Below, one piece after another: positions 57,190 through 64,000 of a stretch of DNA of 64,000 bases. The stretch is taken from assembly GCA_032717465.1 (NCBI GenBank), contig CM064690.1, forward strand, positions 6,171,417-6,235,416, written 5' to 3'. The translations under genes were made by a program, and so were the position numbers. The notes under the pieces were generated by a model, which saw nothing but the letters and a program-made list of their open reading frames with translations, searched no databases and was not told where the DNA came from. This DNA comes from Coenobita brevimanus. Taxonomy: Eukaryota > Arthropoda > Malacostraca > Decapoda > Coenobitidae. Each line of letters opens with the position of its first letter. Positions within the stretch are counted from its first letter, which is position 1.

Positions 57190-57775
57190 TCTATAGGTCT
57201 TTTGTCCATGAGCTCGTCTGCCTCACCCATCTCTTCTTTTTCTTTATATCTTCTCTCCCTTCCTCTCCTTTTCCTCTTGTCCATCTCTTCCATGCTCTTC
57301 ACTTCTGCCATCTCTCCGTCTTTATTTTTCTCGATTTTCTTCCCTTAATAATTCGTACTCACTCTCACTCTCCATTATTCTTCTCCTCTCCTTCTCCCTT
57401 CCTTTATCATTCATTATGCCTCCTTCTCTCCCTTTGTCCTCCAGTGTTCCTCCCCTCCTCTCCCTCTGTTCATCTCCTTCCCTTTCTTCCTCTCCTCTTC
57501 CTCCCTCCATCACTACCTCTTCTGTTTCTCCCACATCTCTCGTCTTCTTTTCCTCTTTGTTAATCCTCCCCTTCTCTCCTCTTCTCCTCCCTAATCCTCC
57601 TTTTCTCCCTGTGCTTCACCCTCTTTTATTATTCCCCTTTTCCTCCTTTCCCCTTTTTCCCTTCGCTACCTTCTCCATATTTCTTCTTCCTTCCCATCCT
57701 TCCTCTCTCTTTCCTCTTCATGTTCCTTTCTCGCCTGTCTCCCTTACTCTTCATTCCACTTATCTCTGTACATTT
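57190..57775. repeat. pyrimidine-rich tract
   Basis: CTCCTTCTCC-type low complexity without a gene. Confidence 0.8.
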
Positions 57776-57780
57776 CCTTT

Positions 57781-58204
57781 GTGTGTGTGTGTGTGTGTGT
57801 TTAACAACGGTCATCCATGATTCGCTTTCAGTTGAATAATATCGTGACGTGTTGCCTTGAATGGAAACTAGAGTTGTCTGAGCCATGAGAGATACATAAT
57901 CAGGTCTCATGACTCACTCTCATCTGAATGGAATGATCTGGCGTTGGCTGCAATAGACCGCACTGTGCCACTCTTGAGGGGAATTTCTCTCGCCATTCAC
58001 TTCTACCAGTCGCTACCTCTCATTCTTTCTCTTACAGGATAAGTAGATATTTAACAATTTTTACAAATTACCCACACCTTACCATTGCTATGTATGATAT
58101 ATCTTATATGGCTGATAAATAACAGTTATCCTTGTTCCCTACATCCAATTTATTATTACTTCTTTTCTTATTGCCTAATCAGCAAGGTACAGACCAAGGA
58201 TTGG

Positions 58205-58250
<46 letters not shown>

Positions 58251-58449
58251 CGCAGAACCAAGCAACGTATGCCTTATTGGAAGTCGTACGTGTGTGTGTG
58301 TTTAGTCACGTTCGCATGTGCACAAATATGAGTGCTTGTGAGCGTGATTATACTGTATATGCATGCATGCATGTGTGTGTGTGTGTCTGTTAGTCACGTT
58401 CGCATGTGCCTGGATATGAATTCATATCTAAGTGTGATCATGTATATAT

Positions 58450-58495
<46 letters not shown>

Positions 58496-58658
58496 TGTGT
58501 GTGTGTGATGGTTAATGCGCAGTAGGATTTTACTGTTTGTGCGTTTTTTTTTTTTTTTTTACGAATGTGTGTGTACTTGTACGCAATTTGTAAAGTGTGA
58601 GGGTTTATTGTCTATTTGTGAATGTACAGTATTTCTTATTGTGTAACTAATGTCATCT

Positions 58659-58697
<39 letters not shown>
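57781..58697. repeat. scattered (GT)n and (CT)n with unrecognised sequence
   Basis: GT 57781-57800, CT 58210-58246, GT 58373-58387, 58453-58507 and 58662-58697. GTTAGTCACGTTCGCATGTGC is repeated at about 58303 and 58391. Confidence 0.85.
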
Positions 58698-58699
<2 letters not shown>

Positions 58700-58799
58700 C
58701 ATTAGAATGGTGAACAATTACCAAGAGAGAGAGAAGTTTTAATGTAGAAATTTGCCCTCCTAGAGTATGTTAACCTTGGATCTCAGTTGACTGCACACT

Positions 58800-59130
58800 T
58801 AACGGTAAAATAACAGATCTGACAAAGAACCCAGGCTGCTGTGGCCAAAGTTTTGTTATGGGGTGGATATACAGTAGTAGCTTTGTTTTCACCTGTTGGA
58901 ACTGGGCCAGTCCTATATAAATGGAATTATATGCCGTTTGAATGATTTTCAACTTGTTTTATTTGTGAGGTAAGAATTAGTCTCCTTGGTTTCGCATCAA
59001 GTCAACCCTCGAATCTGACCACACGTGAATGAAGTCGGGATCCTTGTTAGGGCAGAATGAACGTGCTAAAGATTTGATGGGAAACAAAGGTGACCAACTC
59101 TCGCCGTTTTTGTTCCTTATGTAATACGGG
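58800..59130 (+). repeat. dispersed repeat C, copy 2
   Basis: Counterpart of 22725-23070. It shares GTTTTGTTATGGGGTGGATAT-like sequence, AACTGGGCCAGTCCTAT, GTCGGGATCCTTGT, GAACGTGCTA and TTGTTCCTTATG. Confidence 0.65.
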
Positions 59131-60224
59131 AAAAATTTAGATACTTCTAATGCCACCAGTGTAATGACGAGGATTTGTCACCAGGGTGGCGATACCAAGT
59201 GTGACGATTAGAAATTTAGAGATTATGAGAAATTGCGTAGCGTGATCTTCTTTGAGAGTTTTAGGGATTAAGGGTAATAGGCTAGCGTGATCTTATTTGA
59301 TTATGTAAAATAGGGTAGCGTGATCTTATATGAGAGTGCGTGAGCAGAACAGATATTAGTACCCTTTGCGGGCCACTCAATCTCGTCTGTACCACTCCTT
59401 TGAGGATAGCAAAATTGAATCCCGAATTAACTTAACCCAAGATTTACTAAGCTTTAAGAACTGAAAGACAGATTAACTTCAAAATGTGAATGAAACAAAG
59501 CAAACAAAATATAATCAGGATCTATATCACCAGAAATATGAATCTTTACAACCTAAATTAATATTCAAAGAATACTGATACACCTGGATATATTAATCCT
59601 GTGGTCTCAGTTGGACTCTTCGGGAAGAAACCTAAAGATTACCACCAAACAATATTCTCTTCAGACTAAATACTGTAGGTACAACTCAAGAATCATATAC
59701 AACTGAATACAGTATTCAAATGGATAGTAATCAAATGGACCAGGTGATAAGCACTTTGCATGAACTAAGAAAAAATCGGGGGGTGATTTAGTGTGAGGTT
59801 AGGCAGTGGCTTGAACGCACAACCTGAACGATGAAGAGAGGAGTGGCGATCTCCTTATTCAGTACAAGTAAGATCAGAGGAAATATCACCAATTTAACTA
59901 ACGAATGTTTATGAAGACTTACGTTACACGAGGGAGAAAGGGGGGGGGGGAGGATGAGTTTGGTACTAACCTGTGAACGATGAAGAGAGGAGCAGCGATC
60001 TCATTGTTTGACGTTCGTTTGTTCAAAGATTTCCTGCACATATAGTGCAGGCCGGGCCATACATTAGCCCGGTCAGTGGGGTATGTGCTGTTTAAAAAAT
60101 AGAAAGTGGGGAGGACAGGACCTGGGGATCACCCAGCACACACGTCCTGTCTCCTGGCTGGCTTTGTGGTGTGTGTGATTGATGCGGCTCCCCACCTTAT
60201 ATACTACATCATCACAGTATTCAG
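59131..60224. other. no gene; short internal repeats
   Basis: GTAGCGTGATCTT (or CTAGCGTGATCTT) occurs three times (59248, 59283, 59315). GAACGATGAAGAGAGGAG occurs at about 59826 and 59977. A small hairpin GGCCGGGC/GCCCGGTC lies at about 60049-60076. It could be a worn LTR or SINE, but no boundary could be set. Confidence 0.45.
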
Positions 60225-62230
60225 GAATCGGCTAAAATTTTAACTTGGAGCCAACCCACCCCTGAATCACATCATCTTTACGTTTCTGCCCGGAATCGTG
60301 CTAAGTCTGTTCTTTGCTCTACTAAAAATAATTTCATCCATACTAAATGCTCTCAAATCTCCAACTCGAATTCTTCCCGCTCCTTCTGGCACCTTGCCAA
60401 AAATCTTTCTAACAACTTTACCTCATCATCCTTCCCTCCTCTTTTCTACTCTGATGGTTCTGTAGCTATTTCTTCTACTGATAAAGCAAATCTCTTCGCA
60501 CAGATTTTCTCCTCCAATTCCACCTTAGACGATTCCGGTGCTGTTCCTTCATCACTTCCCCCCTCTGACTTCCTCATGGCTGACATTAAAATTTCTTCAG
60601 CTGATGTATTTTCTGCCATCACTGGCCTCAGTACTAACAAGGCATATGGGCCTGATGGGGTTCCTCCTGTTGTTCTCAAGAACTGTGCTTCTGTGCTTAC
60701 TCCCTGCCTAGGCAAACTCTTTTGCCTTTGTCTGTCAACTTGTACCTTTCCTTCTTGCTGGAAGTTTGCTCTCATTCAGCCAGTCCCAAAGAAAGGTGAC
60801 CACTCCCAACCCTCCAACTATCGTCCAATTGCTTTAACGTCCTGTATTTCAAAAGTTTTCGAGTCAATTCTCAATAGAAAATTTTAAGGCATCTTTCCTA
60901 TCACAACCTTCTTTCCAATCGTCAGTACGGGTTCCGTCAGGGACGCTCCACTTGCGATCTTCTCACCTACCTTTCAGATTCCTTGTCATCCTCCTTTCGG
61001 GACTTTGGCGAAAGCTTTGCCATTGCACTTGACATCTCAAAGGCTTTCGATCGAGTCTGGCATAAATCTTTAATTTCCAAACTTCCCTCCTACGGTTTCT
61101 ATCCTTCTATCTGTGCCTTCATCGCTAGTTTCCTTTTCTGGTTGTTCTATAGCCGCTGTTGTAGACAGCCATCGTTCTTCTAGATCTTTCAACAATGGTG
61201 TTCCTCAGGGCTCTGTCCTATCACCAACTCTCTTCCTTTTATTCATCAATGATCTTCTAAGCTGTACATCTAACCCTATCCACTCATACGCTGATGACTC
61301 CACCCTTCACCTTTCCATTCGGTTCTCGCAACGCCCATCTCAACAGTTACTTCAACAAACAAGGGATGAGGCTATGGCACACCTAATGTCTGACTTAGCT
61401 CGTATCTCTGACTGGGGTAAAAATAATATGGTTGTTTTTAATGCATCTAAGACTCAGTTCTTACACCTATCAACCCGACAAAATCTTCCACAGGTATACC
61501 CACTAATGTTTAATAATATTCAGCTTAATCCTGCACCATCCTTGAACATGCTTGGGGTTTCATTTACTCGGGACTTATCTAGGAAAGATCATATTACATC
61601 TCTTGTAAAATCTGCTTCCAAGAGATTGGATGTGCTAAGCCGACTCCGCTCTTTCTTTATCCCTGCACAATTGTTGACTCTATACAGGGGTTTTATCCAC
61701 CCCTGTGTGGAGTACAACTCTCATGTGTGGGGAGGCTCCCTACATACAGCTCTTCTCAATAGGGTGGAGGCAAAGGCTTTTCGTCTTATTAACTCTCCTC
61801 CTCTTACTGACTCCCTTCAACCTCTGTCTCTTCGCCACTCTGTTGCATCTTTATCTCTTTTCTATCGCTACTTTAATAGTCGCTGCTCCTCTGAACTGTC
61901 TGCTTGCATTCCTCCACCTCTATGACGGGCGCGTAGCACCCGTCTGGCAGCAAACTCTCATCCCTTTTCTGTCCAGCTCTCTAATGCAAGAGTTAACCGT
62001 TACTCCCAGTCTTTCATTTATGCAACAGGTCAACTCTGGAACTGTCTCCCTCTGTCTGTATTTCCTGCTGCCTTTAATCTCCAGTCTTTCAAACGCAGTG
62101 TGTCCAGGCATCTCAAAATGATCGGATCTTGAATTTGGCTCTCTATTGTATTTTGTTTTTCTCTTGGAGGGAACTGTTACTGCGGGCTCATGGCCTTTGG
62201 TTCCTTCTTCCTCGCATAAAAAAAAAAATG
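60225..62230 (+). pseudogene. jockey-superfamily LINE reverse transcriptase, copy 2
   Basis: 5'-truncated before RT and better preserved than 42175-43715. Blocks in order: SHHLYVSARNRAKSVLCS linker, FSAITGLSTNKAYGPDGVPP (fingers), KFALIQPVPKKGDHSQPSNY, then after a 1-base loss near 60884 YGFRQGRSTCDLLTYLS, FAIALDISKAFDRVWH (catalytic Asp). After another frameshift near 61140 come NNGVPQGSVLSPTLF, HSYADDSTLHLS (Asp pair intact), LNMLGVSFTRDLS, FIHPCVEYNSHVWGG and VEAKAFRLINSPPLTD. The C-terminus ends LWNCLPLSVFPAAFNLQ. Its 3' end closes in A11 (about 62218-62228). The longest open part is 270 codons. The poly-A-like end and motifs place it in the jockey superfamily; the exact clade is not certain. 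Confidence 0.88.
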
Positions 62231-62849
62231 ACTCTTCTAAGATCTCCAAAGAATATGAAAGATACGTTTGCACTCAACATACGTGGAAAAGTGACTTACG
62301 ATGTTTAAAATTTTTGTAATAGGTATAAAGGAACTTTAATCATAACGAAGCCAAATCAATTAGGAATCCGGACAATTTTATTACCATGCAAGGTTCATGT
62401 GCCTATGTGACTGTAAACACGACTCCAATAACATGAATTTCGTGCGCCACTAATGACTATCATTAACAATCATATTTCAGACAACTCTTAATCCACAACT
62501 GCATAGTTCAAAAGTGGAGCACTGTTAATTCTGTAGATCAGAATACGAAGAAAGACATTCGCGATTATTAATCCCTACCAAAATTTCCGCGGTTATACGT
62601 CTTTGTTAATAACGGCTGGTTCATATGTAATAAATGTTAATCATATTCACACCAATACGCGACTTAGTACTGTCAAGAACAGAATCATGTTCACATTATG
62701 AATATCAACTAAGACTGAACTTAAATTTAGGACTTAACGGCTAAATCATGAACTGTACGAACTATATTTATCAATACCTAAGCCTAAAATTACACTTACA
62801 ATACTAGCTTATACTATACTTAAAATTATGGCACTACACTTATTATAAT
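62231..62849. other. no gene recognised
   Basis: AT-rich sequence without recognisable features. Confidence 0.5.
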
Positions 62850-63320
62850 ACCTTTTTCTCCAAACTATCCCTAACCTAAACTAGCCCAACCTAGCCTAGC
62901 TAACCAAATCGTCAAAACCATATCTTTCTCTGACCTAATCGTCAAACCCACAACTTTCTCCTAGCGTTACCTAACTTGAATGATCGTCAAAACCATGTCT
63001 TTCTCTCCAATCTTTCCCTAACCCAATCTAACCAAGTGCTTTTCCCCTTTAATTTGTCTTACCTAACCTAACCCAATCGTGCAAACAACTCTTCTAATTT
63101 AGCTTAACTTTGTATAACCTACTCAAAAGGCAAATCTTTTTCTTCTAACTGGTTCCAGCCTTACCGTGAAACCACTTTTCTCATCGTAATTTTTCCTAAT
63201 CTAATCTAATCGAGCCGTGAAAACCACTTGTCGCTTTCCTAACTACCAGTATTTAACCTAATCCAGCACAATCCAGCTTCTTATAACCTGACTTAATTTA
63301 CCTTAATCTTGATCTAAACT
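62850..63320. repeat. CCTAA-type tract with higher-order motif
   Basis: CCTAACCTAACCC pentamers with the longer motif AATCGTCAAAACCATATCTT and CTTTCTCC repeated three times (about 62905-63005). The same longer motif occurs at 23105-23225. Confidence 0.75.
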
Positions 63321-63407
63321 AACATTACTGCAAATGATAATCCTTCGGTCCTCACAACAAAAAATAGCACAACATAGCATAACAGAATAATACAAAACAA
63401 CATAACT

Positions 63408-63620
63408 TTTTTTTTTTTTTACATGCGATGAACATCAGGAAAAACAAATAAAACTTTTATACACCAGATTACAGGTGTCCTCCATTCATGAAAAATCTGT
63501 AACAGTTGGGCTTGAATTGCTGCAGGTTGAAGTCTGGGGGGAAGCTGATCTAGGGAAGCGAGTTCCAAAGAGAAGCAGTTCGCGAAAGGTAGCGGCACAT
63601 GATAACACGGCATTACAAAA
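63408..63620 (-). mobile_element. LINE 3'-end remnant with A-tail
   Basis: On the minus strand a C-terminal end resembling TASLWNSLP...FPPDFNLQQFK (about 63590-63500, in shifting frames) is followed by 80 bp and an A12 run (63409-63420). This layout matches the end of the jockey-superfamily copies (LWNCLPLSVFPAAFNLQ, then A-tail). It is very short, so the family is uncertain. Confidence 0.5.
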
Positions 63621-64000
63621 CGTTCCGTAACGTAAAATAACAGAGCAAAATATAACACACGACACCATCATGTGAGTCCAGCTGGGTAAGTAGTAAAATT
63701 TCACATCCGATAGAAATGGTATTATTGCGTGTTGAGTGGAAAAAAAAAAAAAAAAAAAAACTGACACGATCATTCCTTTCAATAATCTGCTCCTGGCATT
63801 TTGTAGTGTTAACATTTTATAAATAAGCGGCACATCGAACTAAGTGTAATATGATGACGACGACAATGATGATAGTAATACAGGTGATGATGACGATAAT
63901 GATGGTGATGATGACAGCTTTACCTGTGAAATATCAAATGTGTTTTTCACTTCGGCTTCCGACAGAGGATTTTCAACAATTTACTATAGGCTATAATTCC
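63621..64000. other. no gene; A21 run and degenerate (GAT)n
   Basis: A run at about 63740-63760; ATGATGACGACGAC-like repeats 63850-63915. Confidence 0.5.

Overview
KIND OF DNA. The window is animal nuclear DNA, most likely from an arthropod and probably a decapod crustacean. The clues are very dense long microsatellites ((CA)n, (GA)n, (TA)n, (AAT)n), several tracts of the arthropod telomere-type pentamer CCTAA/TTAGG, and the mix of transposon families. One run of 100 N (1401-1500) is an assembly gap. I find no intact host gene: every coding region I recognise belongs to a mobile element, and nearly all are broken. The species call is an inference from style, not from a marker gene. LAYOUT. 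1-2430: piggyBac-type transposase remnants arranged head-to-head around the gap. 2431-5877: mostly unrecognised sequence with one arm (3905-4838) of a large inverted repeat. 5878-6551: TA microsatellites around a SINE-like repeat. 6552-12956: a complete but decayed Ty3/gypsy-like LTR retrotransposon on the minus strand, with two LTRs, PBS and PPT. Its pol order is protease-integrase-RT-RNase H, as in the Gmr1 group. 13150-14940: the other inverted-repeat arm, carrying a 1.19-kb palindromic element that itself contains a tRNA-derived SINE with a 15-bp target duplication. 16133-21150: RTE-like LINE family 1 (a 3' fragment, then a long broken copy split by a TA microsatellite inside the RT gene). 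21430-23480: diverged tandem repeats and CCTAA-rich DNA. 24095-26345: RTE-like family 2 copy, interrupted in its 3' tail by a 548-bp piggyBac-type MITE with a TTAA duplication. 26400-29405: simple repeats, SINEs and a PIF/Harbinger-like MITE. 29418-31575: the best-preserved RTE-like copy (569-codon open frame). 32113-35995: a CR1/L2-type LINE on the minus strand, split by a 972-bp insertion flanked by a perfect 13-bp duplication. 36100-38155: a 2-kb minisatellite with changing period. 38200-42050: simple repeats, two SINEs, a MITE. 42175-43715 and 60225-62230: two copies of one jockey-superfamily LINE. 49041-50258: an internally shortened PIF/Harbinger element. 51144-51573: a hAT-type MITE with an 8-bp duplication. 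55840-56160: a regular 52-bp tandem array carrying CRE palindromes. 62850-63320: CCTAA-rich DNA, then a last LINE fragment. HOW IT FITS TOGETHER. The window is a nested transposon graveyard. Autonomous families (Gmr1-like, two RTE-like families, CR1/L2-like, jockey-like, piggyBac, Harbinger) are present as decaying copies. Non-autonomous partners (piggyBac MITE, hAT MITE, Harbinger MITEs, tRNA-derived SINEs) still show clean boundaries and target duplications. RTE-like and SINE 3' ends repeatedly abut trinucleotide, TA or TAGA microsatellites, so many of the microsatellites probably began as retrotransposon tails.
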